Of a stretch of 64,000 nt of DNA, positions 7,711 to 15,133 are shown one piece after another. A program made the translations under genes and the position numbers. The notes below the pieces were generated by a model. The model had not been told where the DNA came from. It did not search any database and saw nothing but the letters and a program-made list of their open reading frames with translations. Position 1 is the first letter of the stretch; each line of letters begins with the position of its first letter. Source of the DNA: a virus; IMG/VR virus record IMGVR_UViG_3300020469_000036, positions 1 through 64,000 of that record. One strand, written 5' to 3'.

Positions 7711-9213
7711 TTAATTATTCAACTGATTTTTAACAATTCTTAACATTCTCCACTGTCTTTCAGGATCATCGTAATGCAAAGGAATGCACGTTGCAAGTAA
7801 AAGAATGCCGCCGTTTAGAATTAATTCAACGGGCAACTTATACTCACAAAGCTTTTCAATAAACACCTTCTTTACAGTTTCGTTTTGAGAGGTGTTGGAA
7901 ACAATAGCACTGTATCCATAGTAAACATCATGGGCGAGCTTACACCAGTCATAAAGGCTATCTCCAATGCAACCAATTTCTCCGCCGTAATTACCTCTTG
8001 GATCAATGAATTTAAACTGATTTGTGTAATGATTGTAAAGTATATTACCAAAATGAAAATCACCATGATGAACCGCTACACCAGTAACGCTATCCTGAAT
8101 GGTAGATGCTATATTCATTAGTGTGGTTACTTCTTTAGGTTTAAGCGCCACATCAGCAAGACGGTCTTCAGCCTTTTTAATCCAAATGTTTTTAGAAAGA
8201 TTTTGAAAGCGATCAGTTGTATCTTTATCTTCAGAAATAGGAGAGGAAAAGTAATTAAACTTAATCCTAAACAACTTGTCCATAATAAAAGACCAGTTGG
8301 CTTCTGAAAGATTTTCATATTGCATGAGATCTGAAAGCAGTGAACCAGATTCATATGACATGATTAAATCCGTTTTATGCGGAAGGATTCTAGGAACAAA
8401 CATGCTTTGCTCTGGCGTGATTGAGTTGTACCACAACCGCTCAGCATTTAAAGTTTCTACACTATGATTGGATTTATAATCAGGAGTCTTGGTAACGGTA
8501 CCTAGATCATCGTTAAACGCAATGTTATTAAACGCACGACTTTTAAGTTTAAGAAGCTTAGCACAAGTTTCGTGATAAACACTTAGAGTACCAATGTCAT
8601 ACCACTCAGAAGTTTGATGATTTGCAAATACAAAATCGTTACTAAGTTTTTCGTATCCTTTAAGAGCGTTAGAGATATCATAGTCATCCGACTCGTCAAA
8701 TGCTTGAGCGGCCAATTTACCATTCTTAAAGGAATACAAACCAACCAACGCCATTGCCTTTTCAATGTTTTTCTCAGGCTTATCAAAATAATCACTACCG
8801 TTCCACATGCACCAAGAAGAATGGTTATCAACCTGTTTGCATAGCAGAAAGTCTGAACCAAGAGGCATGTTTTCGGTTAAGATGATTGCATCACCCAGCC
8901 ATACAACTGTGGGTCGGGAAACTTCAATTTCACCAAAGCCAAGAGCAATGGCAGGGCGGGGACCGTTAAGAGTCTTTTGCTTTACGAACTTAATGTCTGG
9001 ATATTTCTTAGAGCAATACTCGCGAACATCATCAAACTTACCGTCAACAATAACAACCTCTTGGATATCTGCGTGCTTTCTTGCATGCTCTATAATGTAA
9101 TCAAGGCAGGGTTTACCGTTAACCCTTACCATGATTTTAGACATGTTGTTTGAAAGTGGCTTTAAGCGAGTTGCCTCCCCCGCCGCAGGGATAATAAGAT
9201 TAATCTTCTTCAT
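7711..9213 (-). CDS. Nucleotidyltransferase fused to APH-like small-molecule kinase
   Basis: A 500-residue two-domain enzyme. The N-terminal half is a sugar-phosphate-type nucleotidyltransferase: PAAGEATRLKPLSNNMSK near the start, then VWLGDAI and a GLYSF segment. The C-terminal half is an aminoglycoside-phosphotransferase-fold kinase with Brenner motif HHGDFHFGN and the metal motif FIDPRG. Together they could phosphorylate and then NDP-activate a small molecule, as LicA and LicC do for choline. The actual substrate is unknown. I chose the internal ATG at 9213 (MKKINLIIPAAG) as the natural start of the nucleotidyltransferase fold. It overlaps the HAD gene end by 14 bases, indicating coupling. 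Confidence 0.82.
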   Translation of the reverse strand: MKKINLIIPAAGEATRLKPLSNNMSKIMVRVNGKPCLDYIIEHARKHADIQEVVIVDGKFDDVREYCSKKYPDIKFVKQKTLNGPRPAIALGFGEIEVSRPTVVWLGDAIILTENMPLGSDFLLCKQVDNHSSWCMWNGSDYFDKPEKNIEKAMALVGLYSFKNGKLAAQAFDESDDYDISNALKGYEKLSNDFVFANHQTSEWYDIGTLSVYHETCAKLLKLKSRAFNNIAFNDDLGTVTKTPDYKSNHSVETLNAERLWYNSITPEQSMFVPRILPHKTDLIMSYESGSLLSDLMQYENLSEANWSFIMDKLFRIKFNYFSSPISEDKDTTDRFQNLSKNIWIKKAEDRLADVALKPKEVTTLMNIASTIQDSVTGVAVHHGDFHFGNILYNHYTNQFKFIDPRGNYGGEIGCIGDSLYDWCKLAHDVYYGYSAIVSNTSQNETVKKVFIEKLCEYKLPVELILNGGILLLATCIPLHYDDPERQWRMLRIVKNQLNN

Positions 9214-9568
9214 TGTAATTCCAATCTTTAAATTGGTCAAGCGTCATTGACTTATCATCAACATAATATGTACTAGCATAAGGTTTACCAAAATGAATTT
9301 CATTATAAGGAACGTCATGACGAGATAACCAAGAAGTAGTTATAATGCCAATATCTGCGATGATCTTTTCAACATCTCCGTTATGCGTTAGCATTCTTCT
9401 AGCAGAAGAAAGAGTAATGTACCAACCATCATCAGCCATCTGCTGCATCTTTTCAATAAGAGGAAGGTTGGGTTTGGCTAACCCATACTTTTCATAGCTA
9501 TCTTTTTTAGAATGATCAGGAAAACAGATTGTGTCGTCAATATCAAAAACGATTGATTTTTCTTTCAT
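9200..9568 (-). CDS. HAD-family phosphatase, capsule-biosynthesis type
   Basis: A 122-residue minimal HAD phosphatase. FDIDDT near residues 8-13 is motif I with the nucleophilic and acid/base Asp, SSARR supplies motif II, K and YYVDDK the later motifs. Small HADs of this kind occur in capsule and sugar-nucleotide loci and remove a phosphate from a sugar-phosphate intermediate. It overlaps the kinase-nucleotidyltransferase gene and follows the glycosyltransferase gene by 4 bases, forming a compact set. The ATG at 9568 (MKEKSIVFD) fits the domain start; an ATG six codons upstream would overlap the glycosyltransferase end. Confidence 0.82.
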   Translation of the reverse strand: MKEKSIVFDIDDTICFPDHSKKDSYEKYGLAKPNLPLIEKMQQMADDGWYITLSSARRMLTHNGDVEKIIADIGIITTSWLSRHDVPYNEIHFGKPYASTYYVDDKSMTLDQFKDWNYNEED

Positions 9569-9572
9569 TATA

Positions 9573-10853
9573 TTACTTGATTGCAATTTCTTTAAGGCCT
9601 TTAAGCAGAGTTGTATTCATGTATGTACCGTCATAGTACTCATCTTTAAGAGCTTTATCAATAGCGTCCTTTAATTGATTGTATGCATCTGGGTTTTCTT
9701 CAAGAAACTCAATCTTATCAAAAAGATCTTTTGAATCTGTTACACGAAGAAAGGCAGGAACATTTAAGTGCTTTTGCTCATCGTAAGTTGGATGCAAGAA
9801 TGGGATTATTCCATAATGGGCCATCTCCCAAAACTTAGCTGTAACCCATCCCTTTTTTATCGGAATACAAAAGGTATACTTAACTCGAGGAAGCATACTT
9901 TGCAATTCATTAAACTTCTTAGGTCCTTTAAATCTGTTATCGTCTCCAATGGTATCGGGATTCCATTTGCCATAGATATCAACATCCTTTACGTGGTCAA
10001 GTATATACTTTTTTAAATCAGGATAACGGGACTTTGGTAATCCTTCATTACACACAACCATAAAGTTAATATCCTTTACGTTATCTTCTACCTCTTCAGG
10101 CGCATCAGAGAAAAACGAATCAAGAGAACCTTCCTGTTGCACTATAGCTTCCCCGCGCCTTTTACCAATAAGGAATATTGTTTCCATTGCTTTATACTCT
10201 TGGGGAATCTTTGTTGTGATGTCCTTTACCGAGTCGTATTCTTCTGGAGCGGTGTGTTCACAAATCTGATTGTATTGCGAATAAATCTTTTTAGGCGGAT
10301 TCATCAAGTCACGCATCTTCCCAGGGTAAAGACGAGGATCATTTAAAACCATAATCCACGGAAGGTCTTTATAGGTATTTAAATAGTGAATGACTGGACC
10401 TGCATACAACTTCTGAGCATCAAGAGGAGTCGCAAGCTGAGATCGATTCTTTCTCTGCCTAGCCCATCCTGTAACATTAGAAGTTGCGACCAACCCCTGC
10501 AACATGATAGCAGCATCAACTTTTAAGTCAGGGTTGGTAAGAATAAATTCCTCCATAAATGCTTGGTTACCGTCAGGGCGAACCACGCCATCCCTTGCCA
10601 TAAAAACGTCCGTCTTCCATTTCCCGAGTCCAGTCCATACGTCAATAAAGTTACGATGTTCGTTTATGCGTTCTTTATCTGCAAGAGGCAATCGAGAATA
10701 ATCACTTTGACCCAGCATAATAAAAGTGTGCTGAGGATTATTACGAATAAGGTTTTCATACAAGATTGGAGCTTCATTATCTCCACCTACTGCTCCCCAG
10801 CTTTCGCTGTTAAACAATACTGACCTTCCAATTTTTCCGATACCAATTTTCAT
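9573..10853 (-). CDS. Putative GT-B fold glycosyltransferase
   Basis: A 426-residue protein with a two-lobe layout. The N-terminal lobe begins with a Gly-rich segment (GGDNEAPILYENLI, 23-36). The C-terminal lobe has VDIYGKW (291-297) and AKFWEMAHYGIIPFLHP (339-355), resembling the donor-binding end of GT-B enzymes where a conserved Glu (E343) contacts the nucleotide sugar. No membrane segment is seen. The context with a cytosine methyltransferase, a hydroxymethylase-like enzyme and sugar-activating genes makes DNA-base glycosylation possible, as in T4, but a surface-glycan target is equally possible. The family assignment rests on motif reading only. Confidence 0.6.
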   Translation of the reverse strand: MKIGIGKIGRSVLFNSESWGAVGGDNEAPILYENLIRNNPQHTFIMLGQSDYSRLPLADKERINEHRNFIDVWTGLGKWKTDVFMARDGVVRPDGNQAFMEEFILTNPDLKVDAAIMLQGLVATSNVTGWARQRKNRSQLATPLDAQKLYAGPVIHYLNTYKDLPWIMVLNDPRLYPGKMRDLMNPPKKIYSQYNQICEHTAPEEYDSVKDITTKIPQEYKAMETIFLIGKRRGEAIVQQEGSLDSFFSDAPEEVEDNVKDINFMVVCNEGLPKSRYPDLKKYILDHVKDVDIYGKWNPDTIGDDNRFKGPKKFNELQSMLPRVKYTFCIPIKKGWVTAKFWEMAHYGIIPFLHPTYDEQKHLNVPAFLRVTDSKDLFDKIEFLEENPDAYNQLKDAIDKALKDEYYDGTYMNTTLLKGLKEIAIK

Positions 10854-11293
10854 TGATCTATATATGTGGTTTTAACACCAGCTTCAAGGAAGAACCTTTC
10901 GGCCAATGAACACGACTCATTCCAACGGTTATCCTTTGTTTCATTGCTCATCACCACCCCTTTAATTCCAACTTGAATAATGGCCTTGGCGCATTCGTGG
11001 CAAATAGGTAATCCGTAAACATAGATAGTTGATCCATAAAGTGAAACACCGGTACGAGATGCGTTGTAAATAGCATTCATCTCTGCGTGTGAAATCCTTT
11101 TGTATTTCATTTCACGGTCAGCATAAAGCTCATCCAAGTCGCTGAGTCCGCGTGGGAATCCGTTGTATCCTTGTGCAAGAACCTGACCGCTTTCTCCAAC
11201 AATAACAGCACCGCATTGTGTTGAAGGATCTTTCGACCAAGAAGCAATTTCTTTAGCTAAAGATATGTACCTAGCATTCCAATCTGTAAACAT
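10850..11293 (-). CDS. cd: dCMP deaminase
   Basis: A 147-residue zinc-dependent deoxycytidylate deaminase (ComEB/T4 Cd family) converting dCMP to dUMP. The zinc site is HAEMNA (H69, E71) and PICHEC (C98, C101). CGAVIV and NGFPRG are the usual dCMP-deaminase landmarks. It overlaps the glycosyltransferase start by 4 bases. With the thymidylate-synthase-family gene nearby, it balances pyrimidine pools for phage DNA. T4 Cd has an extra regulatory zinc site; I do not see an obvious second site here. Confidence 0.92.
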   Translation of the reverse strand: MFTDWNARYISLAKEIASWSKDPSTQCGAVIVGESGQVLAQGYNGFPRGLSDLDELYADREMKYKRISHAEMNAIYNASRTGVSLYGSTIYVYGLPICHECAKAIIQVGIKGVVMSNETKDNRWNESCSLAERFFLEAGVKTTYIDQ

Positions 11294-11297
11294 AAAC

Positions 11298-11654
11298 TTA
11301 GTCCTCTGTATCTGAAGGCTTGACGCGATTTAAAAAGTCACGGTCTGGGCACTGGCCATCAACACTACCTCGGATAAAAGATACCGCAAAGCTTGCATAA
11401 TTAATCATGTCTTTAAATGAATCTTCAACCGACTCAAAGTTTGGCTCGTAAGTAGGATCGAGTTCCATTGCTTCAACAACGCTTTGAGCACGCAGCACTT
11501 TGGCGTAAATGATTTCAAGGATTGTCTTTACTCCGCTTGGGTAGTAATCGGATTGACGAATTCTTGACTTGGGATTTTGATAGTCGTTTGACTTTTTGAG
11601 TTGGAGCTCAGCGCATTCTTTTAAAACGCGAAGGCTTTCTTTATCGTTATTCAT
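11298..11654 (-). CDS. DUF1599-like (nucleotide-modification-associated) protein
   Basis: A 118-residue helical protein with the pattern KKSNDYQNP, R..DYYPSGV, a long helix ILEIIYAKVLRAQ, and a second helical region SVEDSFKDMINYASF. This resembles the DUF1599 / Nmad1 family, which others have linked to phage nucleotide modification because it often neighbours thymidylate-synthase-like genes. That is the case here: the next gene upstream in transcription is such an enzyme. It has its own early promoter with the ATG only 5 bases after the -10 box. Its biochemical role is not established. Confidence 0.68.
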   Translation of the reverse strand: MNNDKESLRVLKECAELQLKKSNDYQNPKSRIRQSDYYPSGVKTILEIIYAKVLRAQSVVEAMELDPTYEPNFESVEDSFKDMINYASFAVSFIRGSVDGQCPDRDFLNRVKPSDTED

Positions 11655-11659
11655 ATTCT

Positions 11660-11688
11660 ATTATACACTATATCAGGGTGAATGTAAA
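11660..11688 (-). promoter_or_regulatory. Early promoter, predicted leaderless transcript
   Basis: TTTACA (11688-11683), 17 bp, TATAAT (11665-11660). The ATG of the DUF1599-like gene (11654) begins 5 bases after the -10 box. Confidence 0.88.
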
Positions 11689-11691
11689 TAC

Positions 11692-12357
11692 TTATTTTAC
11701 GAACTTGAAGTGGCGTTCGTATACGTGAAGTGAACCAACTTGCCAAGTAATATCGCCTACGCTGTAATCAGCAGTGGCAAGACGGTTAATATCGGCAACA
11801 AGATTTTGCAGAACGTGTAGCTGCCAAGCATAGTCATTACGATAACCAAAGATAACATCATTGCTTCGCATTTGAACAACTGCGTTTACTTGGTTTCCTC
11901 GAATAAGATATTGAACTGCGTTGGTGCAGATAAAATCAGACATGCCGTCAACCGAAAAGTCTTCGTGCATTGTCGGCCGTTGGTAAATCATTACCGCTCG
12001 GCGTGTTTGTCGATCAACAAGCAGTTGTGTTAAAACGCTTTGGTATTGATTGAAGTTTTCATCGCTGCTGATTAGATATCCGTAGTTGGAGTTGATCATA
12101 CCACTATCAGATGAAATGCTTTTCCAGATGGCTGGAGTTTCACCAGGGATATCTTTAACGTTTAAGCTTTGGCTTTCATACCAAGCAATTTCACGAGAGA
12201 TGTATTCTTCATTAGGTGTGCCGAAGATTGCAGGAGCATCAGCAAGAAAGCTCGCACCAACAAGGTCAAGTGTTTTGACGCCGGTTTTATCTTCTACGTA
12301 TTCTTCATTCTCAAGTGCAGAAATGAAGTAAGAACGTATGTCTTTTATTGTTTGCAT
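11692..12357 (-). CDS. Thymidylate-synthase-family enzyme, likely dCMP hydroxymethylase
   Basis: A 221-residue member of the ThyA / pyrimidine hydroxymethylase family. The nucleophile is C144 (FICTNAVQY), the phosphate-binding loop is QMRSNDVIFG (R164, S165, D167), and NSNYGYLI lies upstream. The residue aligned with Asn177 of E. coli thymidylate synthase, which selects dUMP, is Asp here (D175 in GYRNDYAWQ). An Asp there is the hallmark of T4 gp42-type dCMP hydroxymethylases. I therefore favour hydroxymethylation of dCMP, though other phage enzymes with this motif are annotated as thymidylate synthases. It is shorter than T4 gp42 (246). A leaderless early promoter precedes it. Confidence 0.75.
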   Translation of the reverse strand: MQTIKDIRSYFISALENEEYVEDKTGVKTLDLVGASFLADAPAIFGTPNEEYISREIAWYESQSLNVKDIPGETPAIWKSISSDSGMINSNYGYLISSDENFNQYQSVLTQLLVDRQTRRAVMIYQRPTMHEDFSVDGMSDFICTNAVQYLIRGNQVNAVVQMRSNDVIFGYRNDYAWQLHVLQNLVADINRLATADYSVGDITWQVGSLHVYERHFKFVK

Positions 12358-12363
12358 AAATCT

Positions 12364-12392
12364 ATTATATCAAAAATGCGATAAAATGTAAA
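12364..12392 (-). promoter_or_regulatory. Early promoter, predicted leaderless transcript
   Basis: TTTACA (12392-12387), 17 bp, TATAAT (12369-12364). The ATG of the thymidylate-synthase-family gene (12357) begins 6 bases after the -10 box. Confidence 0.9.
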
Positions 12393-12397
12393 TACAA

Positions 12398-12547
12398 TTA
12401 TTCGCAACAAAGCTCGTGTAAAAGCCAACTTAAGGATCGCCTTACGTCCTCAATAGCGTATCCTTCTTCAATCAAGTTCATGATTTGTCTGTCTATCTGA
12501 CTTAAACAAATTTCCCAGTGCTCTAATTCTCTATCGCCTTCGTTCAT
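12398..12547 (-). CDS. Very small acidic hypothetical protein (49 aa)
   Basis: ATG at 12545-12547 opens a 49-codon frame (MNEGDRELEHWEIC..., ending LLHELCCE) that stops at 12398, just before the next promoter. It is predicted to be mostly helical, with a C-terminal CysCys. It fits tightly between its neighbours: the preceding gene stops one base away and the next promoter begins six bases after its stop. I recognise no family. Confidence 0.55.
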   Translation of the reverse strand: MNEGDRELEHWEICLSQIDRQIMNLIEEGYAIEDVRRSLSWLLHELCCE

Positions 12548-12548
12548 A

Positions 12549-12701
12549 TTATTTTGTTATGGCCATCCAAAGGCCTACATTGCTAAGTGCATACGCGGCA
12601 TAGGTAATGCCCATTGGTACGTTGTGTCTCCAAAACTGATCCACACTAACAATGGTGTAGATTGTTCCAGTTATTACAATAAGCCAACCGCTGTTAATCA
12701 T
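12549..12701 (-). CDS. Small membrane protein (50 aa)
   Basis: ATG at 12699-12701 starts a 50-residue protein (MINSGWLIVITGTIY...) with two hydrophobic segments, about residues 4-19 and 31-48, joined by a charged loop (DQFWRHN). It is therefore probably a two-span inner-membrane protein. Its start overlaps the stop of the 54-residue gene by 4 bases, typical of coupled phage genes. Function is unknown. Confidence 0.6.
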   Translation of the reverse strand: MINSGWLIVITGTIYTIVSVDQFWRHNVPMGITYAAYALSNVGLWMAITK

Positions 12702-12862
12702 CTGATAGGATCAAGTCTTTCGAGTTGGACATCGTGTTCTCCTCCAATGCGGTCAATGCAAAAGTAATAACCGGTGTCAGGATCAATCTCCTCAACAATG
12801 GCCCATGCGATTCCGTCAATAAGAACTTCTGAACCGCGTTCGATTTCTTCTTTATTTTTCAT
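12698..12862 (-). CDS. Small hypothetical protein (54 aa)
   Basis: ATG at 12862 (MKNKEEIERGSEVL...) starts a 54-residue protein with a compact beta-rich pattern (SEVLIDGIAWAIVEEIDPDTGYY split by turns), resembling a small SH3-like barrel. A longer in-frame opening to 13063 exists but would run over the neighbouring 78-residue gene in another frame, so it is rejected. The gene lies in a run of six small early genes of unknown function. Confidence 0.6.
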   Translation of the reverse strand: MKNKEEIERGSEVLIDGIAWAIVEEIDPDTGYYFCIDRIGGEHDVQLERLDPIR

Positions 12863-12872
12863 AATGCAAATT

Positions 12873-13109
12873 CTATTTAAGAGATCTGAGAATCCAGTCA
12901 ACCGATGTATCCAACTCATCAGCTTCGCGAAGTGTTTTAACCTCTTCCCATGCGTGGGTTGTGTGATTGAGTACTCGTTCCTTAACCATGCCGCCTTGGA
13001 TAAAGAGATCATCGCTCCAGCCGAACTCCTTGCAGAGATATTCCAAAGCGATTTGTTTTTCATCTTCAGGTGAGATGGTGATGCTGACTTGTCCTGTTAC
13101 TGTTTTCAT
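12873..13109 (-). CDS. Small hypothetical protein (78 aa)
   Basis: A 78-residue acidic protein. It starts with a short beta strand (GQVSITISPEDEKQ) and continues as amphipathic helix (IALEYLCKEFGW), ending TSVDWILRSLK. No motif or family is recognised. It is 10 bases from the next small gene and 28 bases from the one before, in the same direction, so it is part of the small-gene cluster between the leaderless promoters at 12364 and 13781. Confidence 0.65.
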   Translation of the reverse strand: MKTVTGQVSITISPEDEKQIALEYLCKEFGWSDDLFIQGGMVKERVLNHTTHAWEEVKTLREADELDTSVDWILRSLK

Positions 13110-13137
13110 AGGGTAGTGAATTTGTGGTTGGGGGTTT

Positions 13138-13470
13138 TTACATTGACCAGTAGGTCTCGGAAGCGGGGCTGGAGCAAGACGGGGTGTTTGCCGCCTCGAG
13201 GTATTTTTTGCCGGTCATGATGTTGGTACGCTCGATCATTTTGACCTCACCGTTTTCATAGTGAGGACAAATACCGTTGACGTATTCTTCGACGGAGCAA
13301 ACAGCTGCGATGTCGTGTTCGTAGCCGGAAAGCTCGTTGAAGCGATTGGCGCAACGTGTTGCTGGACCTTTGGACTGGTAAAAGGCTTGGTCCAAACTTC
13401 CTGGGCTCTTGCGGACTGCGTGTCCGGTTGAAATGAGGTAAACGACGTGTGTTGTTTTTTGTGGTATCAT
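13138..13470 (-). CDS. Conserved hypothetical protein ending ETYWSM (110 aa)
   Basis: The likely start is the ATG at 13470 (MIPQKTTHVVYLISTG). A longer frame to 13653 would overlap the next gene, so it is not used. The protein is basic at the N-terminus (GHAVRKSPGS) and ends SPASETYWSM. From memory, small proteins of T4-like cyanophages share this C-terminal ending, but none has a known role. Three or four Cys residues (C101, C112-like region) might bind metal, though spacing is not typical of a zinc finger. Confidence 0.65.
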   Translation of the reverse strand: MIPQKTTHVVYLISTGHAVRKSPGSLDQAFYQSKGPATRCANRFNELSGYEHDIAAVCSVEEYVNGICPHYENGEVKMIERTNIMTGKKYLEAANTPSCSSPASETYWSM

Positions 13471-13510
13471 AATATAAAGAAAAGTCAAAGTGAAGAATTG
13501 GGGGGTTGGA

Positions 13511-13774
13511 TTAAAGCTTGTTCTGTGCGAAGAGCTCGTCTGCTGTTGGCAGAGTGTCAGCATATTGCTGAAGATCGTAAATGATATCGTCAAGGATTTC
13601 ACGATAGTGCTGATGGGTATCCCATTCACAGTTATTAGCGACCGTGGTAACAATCATGTCCTTGATTGTCTGATGAAGGTTTGGGTCCTCCATGGCCTTG
13701 GCTTTGGCCTGTTGAATATGGGATTTCGCGACTCCGGTGAGGATTATTCGTGGTGTTGTGGTAGTATTGCTCAT
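13511..13774 (-). CDS. Small hypothetical protein (87 aa), leaderless
   Basis: An 87-residue, mostly helical, acidic protein (starts MSNTTTTPRIILTG). It has no recognised motif. It is the first gene after an early promoter at 13781-13809 whose -10 box ends 6 bases before the ATG, so it probably heads the transcript that continues through the small genes to 12398. The promoter sequence is duplicated almost exactly at 28836-28884. Confidence 0.65.
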   Translation of the reverse strand: MSNTTTTPRIILTGVAKSHIQQAKAKAMEDPNLHQTIKDMIVTTVANNCEWDTHQHYREILDDIIYDLQQYADTLPTADELFAQNKL

Positions 13775-13778
13775 GAGT

Positions 13779-13827
13779 ATATTCTACCACATTTCCGCAA
13801 AAATGTAAATACTAAAATGCTAAAAAA
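13779..13827. repeat. Duplicated promoter module (copy 1 of 2)
   Basis: 49 bp, identical to 28836-28884 except one base (C at 13790, T at 28847). It spans the whole early promoter plus the adjoining AAAATGCT arm of an A/T-rich hairpin on its upstream side. Confidence 0.9.
13781..13809 (-). promoter_or_regulatory. Early promoter (TAGAAT variant), predicted leaderless
   Basis: TTTACA (13809-13804), 17 bp, TAGAAT (13786-13781). The ATG (13774) begins 6 bases after the -10 box. Confidence 0.82.
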
Positions 13828-13879
13828 ATGCACTTTTTTCCTATTTTGCTGAAAATGATACAAATATTGCACCTTTTGG

Positions 13880-15133
13880 CTATTTTACGGTATGGCCGTA
13901 AGGAAGATTTTCTGGCAGGGGAAATAGGGAATCCATGGCCGAAAACAGATCAGAGAATTTGTCCTCAAAAACATCACCAATGAGCAAATCGGTTAGGGTG
14001 CCTTTCAGCTCGCCATTTGCCTTTATCAAATCAGCGAAGTTAAAGGTAGGATGGTAAAAGGCATAAACGATTTTTCTCATTCGTTCAATGGCATCGCATA
14101 ACGACTTTCCATATTCAGTAAAGCATTCAGCTTCTGACTTTGGCGTGGTAAGATAGGCGTGAATTGAATCGGCGGCGAGTTCAGCTGATTTAAGAGCAAG
14201 AAAAACTCCTGATGAAAAGACAGGATCGAGAAAGGCAAAGGCATCTCCCACAAGAACTATGCCAGGTGTTGAGCAATGGGTAGCACGATAACTGTAATCC
14301 CCGGTGGCCCATGTTTGACCAACCTGTTCTGCTGTGGCAAGTGAGTCCTTTACCCATAAGTTGTTTTCAATCTCTCGTTCAAGGATCTTCTTGGGATCTT
14401 GTGTATCAGAAAAAAGATAATCCCGCTCAGCAACAATGCCCACCGAAACACGGTCGCCTTGTTGAGGAATATGCCAGAACCAACCTTTATTGGGTAGTGC
14501 AGCAATGGTCGTTGAACCTTCGTCAATACCACAGTTTCTTTTACCGCCTTTGTAATAAGTCCAAATGGCTACCTTGTTTAGGTTTGGATCGCGCTGTCTC
14601 CATTTTGACTTACCCGAATAAAAACAGTCACGACCCGATGCATCAACTATTTGTTTACAATGGAAAGAGCGTAAAGTGCCTTTGTGTTTGGCAACAAGTC
14701 CTGTGATCCTCGCTCGATCTTCATCGTAAGTGGTAGAAAGAACTTTGGTTTCGTCCGCAAACGTGGCTCCGTTACTCACTGCCTTTTCAATCAGCATTTG
14801 ATCAAAGTCGGCTCTCTCAACTTGCCATGTAATTGAAGAAGGATGGTCTTTATGTTCAAAGAAGTAAAACGGACTGCTTACCTTTCCTTCTTCAGACGCA
14901 AACTGAACACTGTGCTTTTTCTGAAAACCAATTTCATCCATTCGGGAAACCAGTCCAAGTCGGTCAAGTGTGTACCAACAAAAAGGCATCAGGCTTTCGC
15001 CAACGTGATACCTTGGAAACTTTTCCTTTTCCAATACAAGAACACTATGTCCTTGTTCGGCAAGCAGCGCTGCAGTGGTACTTCCAGCAGGGCCGCCACC
15101 AATTACAATAACATCCCATGTATCTTTAATCAT
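13880..15133 (-). CDS. Flavin-dependent halogenase (VirX1-like)
   Basis: A 417-residue FAD enzyme. It has the Rossmann motif GGGPAGST (12-19), then PRYHVGES (40-47), VDASGR (163-168) and GDAFAF (296-301). Two signatures that separate halogenases from ordinary monooxygenases are present: WxWxIP (W218, W220, I222, P223) and FxxPxxSxG (F301, P304, S307, G309). A Lys at 72 or 73 after GFQ could be the catalytic lysine that forms the haloamine. A cyanophage halogenase, VirX1, has been shown to halogenate and prefers iodide, so a viral halogenase has precedent. The substrate is unknown. The gene needs reduced flavin from the host because no reductase is nearby. Confidence 0.82.
   Translation of the reverse strand: MIKDTWDVIVIGGGPAGSTTAALLAEQGHSVLVLEKEKFPRYHVGESLMPFCWYTLDRLGLVSRMDEIGFQKKHSVQFASEEGKVSSPFYFFEHKDHPSSITWQVERADFDQMLIEKAVSNGATFADETKVLSTTYDEDRARITGLVAKHKGTLRSFHCKQIVDASGRDCFYSGKSKWRQRDPNLNKVAIWTYYKGGKRNCGIDEGSTTIAALPNKGWFWHIPQQGDRVSVGIVAERDYLFSDTQDPKKILEREIENNLWVKDSLATAEQVGQTWATGDYSYRATHCSTPGIVLVGDAFAFLDPVFSSGVFLALKSAELAADSIHAYLTTPKSEAECFTEYGKSLCDAIERMRKIVYAFYHPTFNFADLIKANGELKGTLTDLLIGDVFEDKFSDLFSAMDSLFPLPENLPYGHTVK

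Noticed and set aside
12698-13063. A 121-codon version of the small 54-residue gene
   Set aside because: The extension overlaps the 78-residue gene in another frame. The internal ATG at 12862 gives a normal gene arrangement.
13138-13653. A 171-codon version of the ETYWSM-ending gene
   Set aside because: The extra N-terminus overlaps the 87-residue gene. ATG at 13470 fits the conserved part.
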